64,000 nt of DNA from Maribellus luteus (GTDB lineage Bacteria > Bacteroidota > Bacteroidia > Bacteroidales > Prolixibacteraceae): assembly GCF_003576475.1 (NCBI RefSeq), contig NZ_QWGR01000002.1, positions 493,941 to 557,940 of the forward strand. The letters run 5' to 3'. Positions 25,175 through 33,703 of the stretch are shown here, in pieces. Every line of letters begins with the position of its first letter. Position 1 is the stretch's first letter. The notes beneath the pieces are model-generated. The model did no database searches, was not told the origin of the DNA, and worked only from the letters and a program-made list of their open reading frames with translations. The position numbers and the translations under genes were made by a program.

Positions 25175-26053
25175 TTAATAAAATAACTCGTCAAATTTCA
25201 ATCGAAGGAATTTGTTGAGCGCAAGCCATGTCGATAAAAGGGAGATAATAAAGCCTAGTGCAAAAACAATGGCCACAACATATAGAACAACCTTCAGGTC
25301 GTTTTCTGAAATAATTCCGTAAAGTTCTTTTTTGTAGGTGTAAATCCCGGTCAGTAAAATAATATTGGCAAGCAGTGCGCCAACGGCTCCCAAGCCAATG
25401 CTTCTTTTCAGAAAAGGTTTTCGGATGTAATTTCTGCTGGCGCCAACCATTTGCATGGTATTAATTATAAAGCGCTGCGAATAGATCAGCAGGCGAATGG
25501 TATTGTTGATCAGCCCGAAAAAAATAAAGGTAAGCAGTGAGCTTACAATCAGGATGATCAGACTTATTTTTTGAACATTGTCATTGATTAACGTGACCAG
25601 GTTTTTCTGGTAGTAAACTTCGGTTACCTGCGGATAGTCGAGGAACTTCTGCTCCAGCATAACCAGGCTGTCGTTTTGGGTGTACGGCGCATAGAGTTTT
25701 ACGTCGAGCGACGCAAAAAGCGGGTTGTAGCCCAGAAATCCGGAGAAATCTTCGCCCAATTGCCGGGTTAATTCTTTGGCTGCTTCTTCTTTGTTAATAA
25801 ACCGGGTTGATTTTACGTATTCGCTGGCATTGAGTGCCTTCTGAAGACGAAGAACCTCGGTTTCCTTCAGGTTGTCTTTCAATACCAGGGTGAACCCGAT
25901 TTGCTCGCGCACATATTCCGATAAACGGCGGGTGTTCAACAATATTAAGCTTAGCAGGCCCATCAACACCAAAACCAGTGTAATGCTTACCAGTGAAGTC
26001 ATCCACGAGTTCATAAATCGCTTTTTTAATTTTCCGGGTCTTTGCTTTTTCAT
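25175..26053 (-). CDS. ftsX: cell division ABC-transporter-like protein FtsX
   Basis: The product has 292 residues. One membrane helix near residues 17-40 is followed by a periplasmic domain (about 45-165) and three further helices in the C-terminal FtsX/MacB permease part. In other bacteria FtsX works with the ATPase FtsE to activate peptidoglycan hydrolases at the septum. ftsE is not adjacent, as is usual in Bacteroidota. It is the first gene of the minus-strand envelope/tRNA-modification run, and a promoter-like TACATTTG lies just upstream. Confidence 0.93.
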   Translation of the reverse strand: MKKQRPGKLKKRFMNSWMTSLVSITLVLVLMGLLSLILLNTRRLSEYVREQIGFTLVLKDNLKETEVLRLQKALNASEYVKSTRFINKEEAAKELTRQLGEDFSGFLGYNPLFASLDVKLYAPYTQNDSLVMLEQKFLDYPQVTEVYYQKNLVTLINDNVQKISLIILIVSSLLTFIFFGLINNTIRLLIYSQRFIINTMQMVGASRNYIRKPFLKRSIGLGAVGALLANIILLTGIYTYKKELYGIISENDLKVVLYVVAIVFALGFIISLLSTWLALNKFLRLKFDELFY

Positions 26054-26078
26054 GCTTATCCGTTCATCTGCAGGTCAA

Positions 26079-26086
26079 CAAATGTA
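26079..26086 (-). promoter_or_regulatory. -7 element of the ftsX operon promoter
   Basis: Read on the minus strand, TACATTTG (26086-26079) matches TAnnTTTG exactly. The -33 region is weak (TTTC about 22 bases upstream). The leader would be about 20 bases. Confidence 0.5.
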
Positions 26087-26357
26087 AGTAAATTAAAGGG
26101 CTGTTTCGGAAATGTTGCCCGGTTTTATTCACATTCTACTTGTTGCTTCGCGTTTTTTATTTAGAAGATAACGGTCAAAAAACAAGAAGATTATTCGGTA
26201 GCGAATTTACTTAGGTTCGAACATTGAGCCCAGTTGATTTTCCTGTATTTCTTCGTAGAAAGAAGGGCGTTTTAATATTTTGAAAATCAATTGAAGCGCG
26301 TTTATGTTAATTTTATACGAAACGATGCTAAGTGCATGAAAATTTGACATTTATTTC

Positions 26358-26388
26358 TTTGCATTTCCGAAAAAAGAAAATACTTTTG
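26358..26388 (+). promoter_or_regulatory. promoter of the rplM operon
   Basis: TTTG (26358-26361), a 19-base spacer and TACTTTTG (26381-26388) form a consensus Bacteroidota promoter. Transcription should start near 26395, leaving a leader of about 140 bases before rplM. Confidence 0.8.
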
Positions 26389-26403
26389 CAGTCCCGATTA
26401 TTA

Positions 26404-26482
26404 TCCTTATTTATAAGGAGTGTAAGTAATTGATTTTCTTGATGTAAGTGCTGTTGTCGAAAAATTCCGTTGAGACAACCAG
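26404..26482 (+). promoter_or_regulatory. structured rplM leader (candidate L13 autoregulatory RNA)
   Basis: The leader contains TCCTTA (26404-26409) with TAAGGA (26414-26419), and GTTGTC (26453-26458) with GACAAC (26474-26479), followed by a purine-rich GCTGAGGGGAGGTC stretch. An L13 leader family is known from Bacteroidia. Whether this is a member needs a covariance-model search; the position and size fit. Confidence 0.5.
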
Positions 26483-26532
26483 TTTAGCTGAGGGGAGGTC
26501 AGAAGTGTAGAATACAAAAAAAGAAGTTTAAA

Positions 26533-26985
26533 GTGGACACACTTAGCTATAAAACAATTTCGGCGAATAAAGAAACCGTTAACAAAGAGTGGGTTCTTAT
26601 TGATGCTGAAGGACTTGTTTTGGGGCGTTTGGCCAGTGAAGTGGCAAAAATGCTAAGAGGTAAAAACAAGCCGAATTTTACTCCGCACGTTGACTGTGGG
26701 GATAACGTAATCGTGATCAATGCTGAAAAAGTTGTATTGACTGGTAAAAAAATGAGCGACAAGCAATACGTACGTCACTCAGGTTACCCGGGCGGACAGC
26801 GTTTTCAAAATCCTCTGGAAATTCTTGCGAAATATCCGGAGCGCCTAGTGGAAAAAGCCGTAAAAGGTATGTTGCCTAAAAACAAACTGGGCCGCAAACT
26901 GTACGGTAACTTGCATGTAGTTATTGGTGCTGAACACAAGTACGCTGCGCAGCAACCAAAAATTGTTGATTTAAAAACTAAATAA
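26533..26985 (+). CDS. rplM: ribosomal protein L13 (uL13)
   Basis: The product has 150 residues from a GTG start at 26533; no ATG fits the conserved N-terminus. [16 protein letters not shown], the [15 protein letters not shown] loop ([12 protein letters not shown]) and [15 protein letters not shown] are diagnostic. It is a large-subunit protein placed before S9, the universal rplM-rpsI pair. Confidence 0.97.
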   Translation: MDTLSYKTISANKETVNKEWVLIDAEGLVLGRLASEVAKMLRGKNKPNFTPHVDCGDNVIVINAEKVVLTGKKMSDKQYVRHSGYPGGQRFQNPLEILAKYPERLVEKAVKGMLPKNKLGRKLYGNLHVVIGAEHKYAAQQPKIVDLKTK

Positions 26986-26990
26986 ACAAG

Positions 26991-27377
26991 ATGGAAGTAA
27001 TTAATTCATTAGGACGTAGAAAAACAGCAGTTGCGCGTATTTACGTTAGCGAAGGTAAAGGAAACATTACCATCAACAAAAGGGAACTGAAAGAATACTT
27101 CCCGTCAGAAATTCTGCAGTACATCGTATTGCAACCGCTGAACTTGCTTCAGGTTTCTGAAAAATACGATATCAAAGTGAACCTTGATGGCGGTGGCCCA
27201 AAAGGACAGGCAGAAGCGCTGCGTTTGGCTATCACCCGTGCTTTAATGGAAATTGATCCTGAGTCAAGACCACAACTGAAAGCTGCCGGATTTGTAACAA
27301 GGGATCCGCGCGAAGTGGAACGTAAGAAACCAGGTCAGCCAAAAGCAAGAAAACGGTTCCAGTTCTCAAAACGTTAA
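26991..27377 (+). CDS. rpsI: ribosomal protein S9 (uS9)
   Basis: The product has 128 residues. The start has the family pattern NSLGRRKTAVARIYV. GGGPKGQAEALRLAITRAL is the core signature, and the C-terminus ends in the basic tail KARKRFQFSKR that reaches the tRNA in the P site. It begins five bases after rplM. Confidence 0.98.
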   Translation: MEVINSLGRRKTAVARIYVSEGKGNITINKRELKEYFPSEILQYIVLQPLNLLQVSEKYDIKVNLDGGGPKGQAEALRLAITRALMEIDPESRPQLKAAGFVTRDPREVERKKPGQPKARKRFQFSKR

Positions 27378-27404
27378 TATTTATATTATTATTCACTTAT
27401 ATGG

Positions 27405-27460
27405 ATCTAAAACGGCTGAGATCTCCGAGGTTTCGGGGCTACCCAGCGGTTGCTTTTAGA
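27405..27460 (+). promoter_or_regulatory. structured leader between rpsI and rpsB (candidate S2 regulatory RNA)
   Basis: CTAAAA (27407-27412) pairs with TTTTAG (27454-27459). GCTG (27415-27418) pairs with CAGC (27444-27447). An inner hairpin CTCCGA (27423-27428) / TCGGGG (27433-27438) carries a GGTT loop. Such nested pairing just before rpsB suits autoregulation by S2, known in other bacteria. No equivalent in this phylum was confirmed here. Confidence 0.45.
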
Positions 27461-27479
27461 ACATAGAAAAAGTAAACAG

Positions 27480-28283
27480 ATGCCAAGAACAAATTTTCAA
27501 GAATTATTGGAAGCAGGTGCGCATTTTGGTCACCTGAAAAGAAAGTGGAATCCCAACATGGAGCCTTATATCTTCATGGAGAAAAACGGAATCCACATCA
27601 TCGATCTGCAAAAAACAGTAGTTAAAATTGATGAAGCAGCGGCTGCCATTAAGCAAATTGCAAAATCGGGCCGTAAAGTTTTGTTTGTTGCTACTAAAAA
27701 GCAAGCCAAAGAACTGGTTTCAGATTTAGTAAAAGCGGTAGGAATGCCTTACGTTACTGAACGCTGGCCCGGTGGTATGCTTACCAACTTCCCAACCATC
27801 CGCAAAGCGGTGAAAAAAATGATCTCCATCGACAAAATGACGAAGGACACCAGTTGGGATAACCTTTCGAAACGTGAAAAACTGCAGATCACAAGGCAGC
27901 GTGCCAAATTGGAGAAAATGTTGGGTTCAATTTCTGACCTTACCCGTTTGCCAGCAGCCCTTTTTGTTGTTGACGTATTGAAAGAAAAAATCGCTGTTCG
28001 TGAAGCTCAGAAACTGGGAATCCCCGTATTTGCGATTGTTGATACCAACTCGAACCCTGAAGATGTTGACTTTGTAATTCCTGCCAACGACGATGCTTCC
28101 CAGTCAATTAAATTGATTGTTGGAGCTATGTGCGACGCCATTCGTGAAGGATTGGGCGAACGCAAAGTTGAGAAGGAGAAAGAAGACGCAGATGGCGCTT
28201 CCGGTAAAAAAGCAGGGAAAGCTGTTAGCGAAGATTCGGACGACGAAGACGTTGATGACGAAGAAACATCTGACGACGAGTAA
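27480..28283 (+). CDS. rpsB: ribosomal protein S2 (uS2)
   Basis: The product has 267 residues from the ATG at 27480; an upstream in-frame start would begin inside the leader hairpin. The family start is LLEAGAHFGHLKRKWNPNM, with ERWPGGMLTNF and the late PVFAIVDTNSNPEDVDFVIPANDD. A C-terminal tail of about 30 residues is strongly acidic (SEDSDDEDVDDEETSDDE), an extension often seen in Bacteroidota. It is paired with tsf, as in most bacteria. Confidence 0.98.
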   Translation: MPRTNFQELLEAGAHFGHLKRKWNPNMEPYIFMEKNGIHIIDLQKTVVKIDEAAAAIKQIAKSGRKVLFVATKKQAKELVSDLVKAVGMPYVTERWPGGMLTNFPTIRKAVKKMISIDKMTKDTSWDNLSKREKLQITRQRAKLEKMLGSISDLTRLPAALFVVDVLKEKIAVREAQKLGIPVFAIVDTNSNPEDVDFVIPANDDASQSIKLIVGAMCDAIREGLGERKVEKEKEDADGASGKKAGKAVSEDSDDEDVDDEETSDDE

Positions 28284-28320
28284 GGTTAACATTCTATAAA
28301 CTTTAAAAAGATTTTATCAT

Positions 28321-29145
28321 ATGTCTTTTACAACAGCTGACGTAGTTAAACTGCGTAAAGTATCTGGTGCAGGGATGATGGATTGCAAAAATGCCCTGGC
28401 TGAAGCCGACGGTAACTTTGAAAGAGCACTCGAAATTATCCGCGAAAAAGGAAAACTGATTGCTAACAAACGTGCAGACCGCGACGCTGCTGAAGGTGTT
28501 GCGCTGGCGAAAGTTACTGAAGATGGCAAATTCGGTGCATTGGTTGTACTGAACTGCGAAACCGACTTCGTAGCTAAGAACGAAAGCTTTGTTGCATTCG
28601 CTGAGAAAATTCTGAATGCAGCGCTTGAAAATAAAGTTGAAAGCCTGGAAGCTCTGAAAGCCATTGAGCTTGACGGAACTGCCATTGAAACATTGGTGAC
28701 TGAACAAACCGGTGTAACAGGCGAAAAACTGGAACTTTCGTACTATAAATGTTTGAGCGATGCAGCTGTAGTTGGTTATATCCACCCCGGAAATAAGCTG
28801 GCTACAATGGTAAGTTTCAACAAAGAAGTGGAAGCTCAGGTAGGAAAAGATGTGGCTATGCAGGTAGCAGCTATGTCTCCGCTTGCAGTTGACGAGTCGT
28901 CTATTCCACAGGCTGAAATCGATAAGGAACTTGCTTTTGCTAAGGAAAAATACCGTAACGAAGGTAAACCTGAAGAAATGATCGAAAAGATCGCTATGGG
29001 TTCACTGAACAAATGGTACAAAGACGTAACGCTTTTGAACCAGACTTACGTGAAAGATGGAAAAATCTCCATCAAAGATTTCCTGAAGCAAAACGATGCT
29101 GAATTGACAGTAACAGCTTTTGACCGTTATTCGTTGAATGCCTAA
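28321..29145 (+). CDS. tsf: elongation factor Ts
   Basis: The product has 274 residues. The N-terminal UBA-like domain shows VKLRKVSGAGMMDCKNAL. The core domain carries NCETDFVAKNESFVAFA, which contains the conserved TDFVA that inserts into EF-Tu. It exchanges GDP for GTP on EF-Tu. It is the last gene of the rplM-rpsI-rpsB-tsf unit and is followed by a strong terminator. Confidence 0.98.
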   Translation: MSFTTADVVKLRKVSGAGMMDCKNALAEADGNFERALEIIREKGKLIANKRADRDAAEGVALAKVTEDGKFGALVVLNCETDFVAKNESFVAFAEKILNAALENKVESLEALKAIELDGTAIETLVTEQTGVTGEKLELSYYKCLSDAAVVGYIHPGNKLATMVSFNKEVEAQVGKDVAMQVAAMSPLAVDESSIPQAEIDKELAFAKEKYRNEGKPEEMIEKIAMGSLNKWYKDVTLLNQTYVKDGKISIKDFLKQNDAELTVTAFDRYSLNA

Positions 29146-29170
29146 TCCGAAGCTAAAGAAATAAATAAAA

Positions 29171-29197
29171 GGGTTGTCGTTTGACAGCCCTTTTTTT
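29171..29197 (+). terminator. terminator of the rplM-tsf operon
   Basis: GGGTTGTC (29171-29178) pairs with GACAGCCC (29183-29190) over a GTTT loop and is followed by seven T residues. Confidence 0.9.
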
Positions 29198-29220
29198 GTG
29201 CTTCTCTTTTGGAATAATAG

Positions 29221-29250
29221 AAAGCCTCCCGCCATGTGGCGAAAGGCTTT
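29221..29250 (-). terminator. probable terminator of the Ig-like T9SS protein gene
   Basis: AAAGCCT (29221-29227) pairs with AGGCTTT (29244-29250), with inner GCC/GGC pairing around a four-base loop. It lies 26 bases past the stop of the minus-strand gene. The T-run is short, so confidence is moderate. Confidence 0.55.
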
Positions 29251-29275
29251 TAGCTTTATGCTGTTTGAAGTTTGC

Positions 29276-31042
29276 CTAGCGATTTAACACCAGGCGTTGT
29301 ACGTTGTTTACTTTTCCGTCCTGGATCAATCGTACCAGGTAAATACCGGTTGTGGCTTTGGCGCCGTTGGCTTTGTCTCCTTTCCAGACAAACTTATGGG
29401 TGCCTTCCTGGAATTCTCCATTGGCGAGTATCTTGATCTCCTGGCCAAACAGGTTGTAGATGCTCAGATTAATGTTGGTATTCTGTTCCAGTTTAAATTC
29501 TATTTTTGTTTGGGTGCTGAATGGATTGGGATAAATGTCAAACGCCGTTTTTTCTTCCGGGATAATATCCACGGTCGTTTTGGAGTCGGCCGATTTTACA
29601 ACGATTGTACTGAAATGTTCAATGGAAGCATAGATTCGGTTCCGGGCTGTATCAACCACGGCAATCTCATCGTCTACCGAAACAAAGCCGGTATTTTCGG
29701 CAAAGAAAACGTCCAGATTCATCGGATCAATACCCAGCGAATCGAGTAAATCCTGCTTGTAAACCAGTTTTAACTCAACAGGAATATTAAACCAGTATGG
29801 CTCAACAATGGTATCAGAACCTGCCGGCACAACACTGAATTTTACGCCTGTAATAACGCCTTCGCTAAATTCAACCTCAGTGCTGTCTTCGTTCATCTCG
29901 GCGTATTTCTCCGGGATGAACATGTAGATATCGATGTCTTCGCTAATACAGCCAAACGGGAAATGTAACATCCCGGCATTCAGGATATTCAGTGGATAGG
30001 GAAGGCCGCCGATTTTATAGGATTCTCCTTCTTTGAAATACTTGGGATGTAGTTCGTTTCCGTTAGGCAGAACGCGCCTTATTGAGATGGTGTTTACCTC
30101 CAGGTCAACCGTAGAGTCAACAACCAGTAACTCAACCGAAGCTTCAAAATTGGAGTAATTGGCAGTTACCAGTGTCATTCCGGTTTCGCCTGATAATGTA
30201 AGCAGACCGTCTTGATCAATTTTGGCCACGGTGGTGTCCGTTACACTCCAGTTGTAGGTCGCATTCTGGTGCTTGTTGCCGTTTGTTTTGTATGTTGCCG
30301 AATATTGAATAGGGGCGTGTCCTACATAAACCATCATGTCGTCCGGGCTGATGGTGAGTTGTTTTCCCTTGTTGTTTTGTTTGTCTTTTTCCTTTTGGAT
30401 TTTTTCCTTTTTGTCACGTGTTTCGTACACCGTAATTTTGGCGGTATCGGCTAAATCGCCCAGGCGGGCAATGATAATTCCTTTTCCCGGTGCTTCGGCT
30501 GAATAAAGCAGGTTAGGAACCGAGTCCGAAAACATACCAACTTCCATTGGTTCCACCCACCATTCAAAAGTGGTGTCGATTTTTACTCCGGTGGAATCGA
30601 TGTAAAATGCCCGAAGCTCGACCGAATCACTGATTTCAACGCGGATATTATCCGGAACAATTTTGATTTTGGGATATTCGTCCTCCATCATTCCATCGTC
30701 GTCATCAGGTTTTGGAGTACCTGTTACCGTCAGCATTACGGTATCCCGGAGGTCTTTGTATTTGGCAATCAAATAACCTTCGCCGGGGTGGTTGGCTACT
30801 AATTTCCCGTTCCTGTCAACTTTTCCCAGGTAGCCGGGTTCGGTGATCCATCCAATTTTAGCATCCGAAACCAGGTTTCCGTTGCCGTCGGTATATTCGG
30901 CTGTAACAAGGGTGTCACCCTGCGGGGCCAGGATAATGTCTCCAACGGTAATTACCAGGGATTCCTGGCTTTGGGCTGCGAAGCTTAAAAGTAAAGCCGC
31001 AGCGATTAACAGGGGTTTTGTTGATGAGTAAAATTTCTTCAT
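29276..31042 (-). CDS. secreted Ig-like protein with T9SS sorting domain
   Basis: The product has 588 residues from the ATG at 31042, chosen because a clear signal peptide follows (LLIAAALLLSFAAQSQ). A longer frame exists upstream but would bury the signal. Several Big-type Ig-like repeats are present, for example VTVTGTPKPDD ... and ISPDDMMVYVGHAPIQYSAT. They are separated by a Lys/Glu-rich linker (KKEKIQKEKDKQNNKGKQ). The last 85 residues form a T9SS type A sorting domain (FDIYPNPFSTQTKIEF ... GIYLVRLIQDGKV). It should be exported and fixed to the outer surface. Ligand or function is unknown. Confidence 0.88.
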   Translation of the reverse strand: MKKFYSSTKPLLIAAALLLSFAAQSQESLVITVGDIILAPQGDTLVTAEYTDGNGNLVSDAKIGWITEPGYLGKVDRNGKLVANHPGEGYLIAKYKDLRDTVMLTVTGTPKPDDDDGMMEDEYPKIKIVPDNIRVEISDSVELRAFYIDSTGVKIDTTFEWWVEPMEVGMFSDSVPNLLYSAEAPGKGIIIARLGDLADTAKITVYETRDKKEKIQKEKDKQNNKGKQLTISPDDMMVYVGHAPIQYSATYKTNGNKHQNATYNWSVTDTTVAKIDQDGLLTLSGETGMTLVTANYSNFEASVELLVVDSTVDLEVNTISIRRVLPNGNELHPKYFKEGESYKIGGLPYPLNILNAGMLHFPFGCISEDIDIYMFIPEKYAEMNEDSTEVEFSEGVITGVKFSVVPAGSDTIVEPYWFNIPVELKLVYKQDLLDSLGIDPMNLDVFFAENTGFVSVDDEIAVVDTARNRIYASIEHFSTIVVKSADSKTTVDIIPEEKTAFDIYPNPFSTQTKIEFKLEQNTNINLSIYNLFGQEIKILANGEFQEGTHKFVWKGDKANGAKATTGIYLVRLIQDGKVNNVQRLVLNR

Positions 31043-31533
31043 ACGTTTTTTTCTTAGTGGGAATTCATAAAATTTGCTCCTTAGCCGGAAGGCTGCCGGA
31101 GCTGGTTTAAAAGAATAAAGCCTGGTCAATTGCTTCCAACAGTATCAGAAAGGTGTATCTCAGTCAAAAAATGCTATTCAATTTACTGAATGTCAGCATA
31201 AAAAGCAAGTGAATGCTGGTTTTATCCGGCACCATTGGCAATCAAAAAAGCTATATAAATTATTTGCGTCCTTCTTAGTAATATTCGGAAATTGGCTAAA
31301 AGGTAATCTTTGGGTGGCCTTGTTTTGCTGCTCTGATGAAGGTTTCGGATCATAAATACCGGAGAGTGATGTCTGATTTTTCTCTTAAAAGGAACCTATC
31401 GGGATATGTTCTTCGTATAAGCCAGTACGATAAAACACTAAAAAAGAAATTGTGATGAATGGTTGGGAAAACCTGAGCGTTAATAAGAGCCCGGTTTTTA
31501 AGCCGGATGGAAAACGTTTAAAAGTTAAAAGTC
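31043..31533. other. gene-poor upstream region
   Basis: Nothing protein-coding is supported here. It holds the upstream region of the minus-strand Ig-like gene and the leader of the microprotein at 31534. A small CCGG-TTTTTAAG-CCGG inverted repeat lies at about 31491-31506. The stretch from 31627 to 31992, after the microprotein, also holds no gene; its only notable word is ACAGTGAATACTGT at 31862-31875, a short dyad. Confidence 0.5.
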
Positions 31534-31626
31534 ATGGGAGCACTTATCGCATACGGTGTCCTGATGGTGATTGTGATTGCAGTAGTGTTGTATTTGAGCT
31601 ATCAGGATGTAAAACATGATGGATGA
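31534..31626 (+). CDS. 30-residue single-pass membrane microprotein, copy A
   Basis: ATG at 31534, TGA at 31624-31626. Residues 3-21 are a continuous hydrophobic helix with no charge. The C-terminal tail is YLSYQDVKHDG. A homologous ORF of exactly the same length lies at 33704-33796: 13 of 30 residues are identical without gaps, including the tail pattern YLSYxDxK. The shared YLSY is encoded by different codons in the two copies, which indicates selection on protein rather than copied DNA. The function is unknown. By size it could be a small subunit of, or a modulator for, a membrane complex. Confidence 0.7.
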   Translation: MGALIAYGVLMVIVIAVVLYLSYQDVKHDG

Positions 31627-31992
31627 AAAAGTGTTGGGTTCGATGAATCAGAGATATTTTCCTTTTTTGTCGCTTGGGGTAGTAAGTCTCAGAAAGGGAA
31701 GGTCTGCGTTCTTTCGATTTCTTTATTATAAAAGGAATTCCAGTTAAAAATCTGCTTAGATATTTTACTTAGAGAAATCCCCATCCAAAGCATTGCATAA
31801 AATGGTGATTTGCAACTGCTGAAATTGATTTAAATATTATCTTCGAATCAACATCAAGAGAACAGTGAATACTGTCACCAACCGAGTGGGCAACACAACG
31901 GTGGTTTAGTATGTGGACGGTCGTCAAAATAAAATGCATCCATCCCAAGGTTTTCGAGGTGTTTATAGTTATTCATCAAAAACATTGTTACT

Positions 31993-32640
31993 ATGAACGC
32001 ATCAGTACAAAAAGAAGGTTTCGACCTTTCATCCCGCCATGACTTTGGCAATCCCAGTGAGTATCTCGATCAGTGTAAACTGGTAGTGTCCTATTATCTC
32101 TTCATCGGAATCGACACGATAACACAATCAGTACACTACCTCGAAACAGAGGATGGCTATCTTCAAATCATTGGGAAGACTGATTTTACCTGTCCAGCTA
32201 TCATCGCCCAGTTTAAAAGATCAATTCAACCTGTCAAGGTTCAGATTATGGAAATACTGAAGGACTATATCAAGAACTCCAGATTTGCCATAGGCTTTCC
32301 AACGAATGCAATACAGAACGGACTTGTCACTAAAGAAGAGTTTGATTCGTTAATTGCTGACCTCATCGCTGAATTTGAGCGTAACGAAGCAGCAGCATTG
32401 CAAAATCCTCCTCCACTCACTGAACTGTTCAAAGAATATGGGTTAGAGCCTCATCCCAACGAGAATGGAGTTGACCAGTGGCTTGCAAGCTGTCCCCGAT
32501 GTCGCAAATTTCACATTTACTTCTCGAATAAAAGCCTCCGCTGGGGATGCACCTACTGTGGCTTTCATGGTGAAGGAGAAGAAGAGTTTCGAGATGCAAT
32601 GAAAATAATCAAAGAAGGTTCCTCCAAGAATGGGAAGTAG
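31993..32640 (+). CDS. zinc-ribbon protein of unknown function, 215 residues
   Basis: No signal peptide or membrane helix is seen. The N-terminal part (1-130) is unrecognised, mixed helix and strand. The C-terminal part contains Cys167-x2-Cys170 and Cys186-x2-Cys189 (SCPRCRKFHIYF ... RWGCTYCGFHG). This recalls the CHC2-type zinc ribbon of DNA primases, where the second pair is also followed by Gly-rich sequence. A nucleic-acid-binding role is inferred. It lies alone in a gene-poor region next to tRNA-Thr and may be part of an acquired segment, but no integrase is present. Confidence 0.75.
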   Translation: MNASVQKEGFDLSSRHDFGNPSEYLDQCKLVVSYYLFIGIDTITQSVHYLETEDGYLQIIGKTDFTCPAIIAQFKRSIQPVKVQIMEILKDYIKNSRFAIGFPTNAIQNGLVTKEEFDSLIADLIAEFERNEAAALQNPPPLTELFKEYGLEPHPNENGVDQWLASCPRCRKFHIYFSNKSLRWGCTYCGFHGEGEEEFRDAMKIIKEGSSKNGK

Positions 32641-32817
32641 GCGACGAAAATTTTAATTGCAGGTTGTATTAATTGCAGCTATTTTATAGGTTTGAAATAA
32701 TATTATTAACCGGAAATGTTTCGCAAATGTTTCTCGCTTTGAGAAGTAAAAAGTTCTCTGATTGGTGTAAGGTGTTGGTTGTGAGTATTTAGGGAGTTTG
32801 TTCTCCTCCCGTTCGTG

Positions 32818-32890
32818 AGCCTCTCACGGGACTCGAACCCGCGACCTGCTCATTACGAATGAGCTGCTCTACCAGCTGAGCTAAAGAGGC
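32818..32890 (-). tRNA. tRNA-Thr (anticodon CGT)
   Basis: Read on the minus strand, the 73-base sequence folds as a cloverleaf. The acceptor is GCCTCTT with GAGAGGC, the D stem GCTC/GAGC and the anticodon stem GCTCA/TGAGC around the loop TTCGTAA. The T arm is GCGGG TTCGAGT CCCGT. The anticodon CGT reads ACG. The CCA end is not encoded. Confidence 0.95.
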
Positions 32891-33005
32891 TTAATGATGT
32901 ACGAAGTAAGCAATTTAAGCGAGAATTTACAACAGAAAATCGGTGCATTTTTATCAAAAATGGTACTTTACATTTAGGCGACAAACCCGAGGCTTCGCAA
33001 AACTT

Positions 33006-33371
33006 TTATTTACGTGTAAATACTATTTTTTCGCCGTCTTCCGTGATGGTGAGCGTATTCCCGGAAACCGAGAAAGAAAGAACCGTAACTTCTCCGCTTT
33101 CGGTGAGTGTAAGTGTGGAGCCGTTGGTGCTGTAAGTAAAGCTGGTTGTTTCACTTTCTGTTTCCCCCTCAATAACCATCACTAGTTTTGAGGTTCCGGT
33201 GTGGTTGGCGTTAAAGGTCATGGTAACTGTCATCGAGAATCCTTCCCACGATTCAACATGTTCCCAGGTCCCAAGAATTGAATCATCCGAGGAATCGTCT
33301 TTGTCGCATGCCGGGAGGCTGATCAGTACAAAAAGCATCGTAATGATGGCAAAAAAACGCAGCTGGTTCAT
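33006..33371 (-). CDS. lipocalin-like lipoprotein
   Basis: The product has 121 residues. A signal peptide ends in the lipobox LPAC (Cys22), followed by DKDDSSDD, which fits the Lys/Asp-rich surface-export signal of Bacteroidota lipoproteins. The mature part is all-beta: ILGTWEHVESWEG (the GxW of lipocalin-like domains), then repeated Thr/Ser-rich strands (SFTYSTNGSTLTLTESGE, FSVSGNTLTITEDG). This pattern is common for small lipocalin-like lipoproteins. The ligand is unknown. It is a single-gene unit next to the tRNA gene. Confidence 0.8.
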   Translation of the reverse strand: MNQLRFFAIITMLFVLISLPACDKDDSSDDSILGTWEHVESWEGFSMTVTMTFNANHTGTSKLVMVIEGETESETTSFTYSTNGSTLTLTESGEVTVLSFSVSGNTLTITEDGEKIVFTRK

Positions 33372-33703
33372 GATTTTAGGATTTTGTTTTGCCTACTCTT
33401 ATCGATTTTGGGCTTACTCGGATAGTATTTGCGTTCAAATAATCTTCCGGAGAATTTCACAATGGAGGCTTTATACCGGGCGCTGGATTAAACGTGCACT
33501 ACAAGTTACAACAAATTTATGACCAGAGGATAGCCATTTGCAGGCCTTCTGCACAAAGGCTTTTGGGGGTTTTTGCGAAAGCATATAAACAGCAGGTGTT
33601 TGATAAGTTTCTTGAATACAGATGCTTGTGTTGGTTGTTTCGTAGTAATTTAAAACAGAAATAACCGGCACCGGTCATAAAGTGTCGGACAAAACTTAGA
33701 ATT
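33372..33703. other. no gene seen
   Basis: This stretch lies between the lipocalin-like gene and microprotein copy B. It presumably holds both promoters, but no TAnnTTTG match with good spacing was found. An ACCGGCACCGGT inverted word lies at about 33664-33675, upstream of the microprotein. Confidence 0.4.

Noticed and set aside
31910..32041. Short frame starting with ATG at about 31910 overlapping the zinc-ribbon gene
   Set aside because: It has no conserved features and runs out of frame into a better-supported gene.
32818..32890. tRNA-Thr as an attachment site of an integrated island
   Set aside because: No duplicated tRNA 3' end and no integrase were seen in the window.
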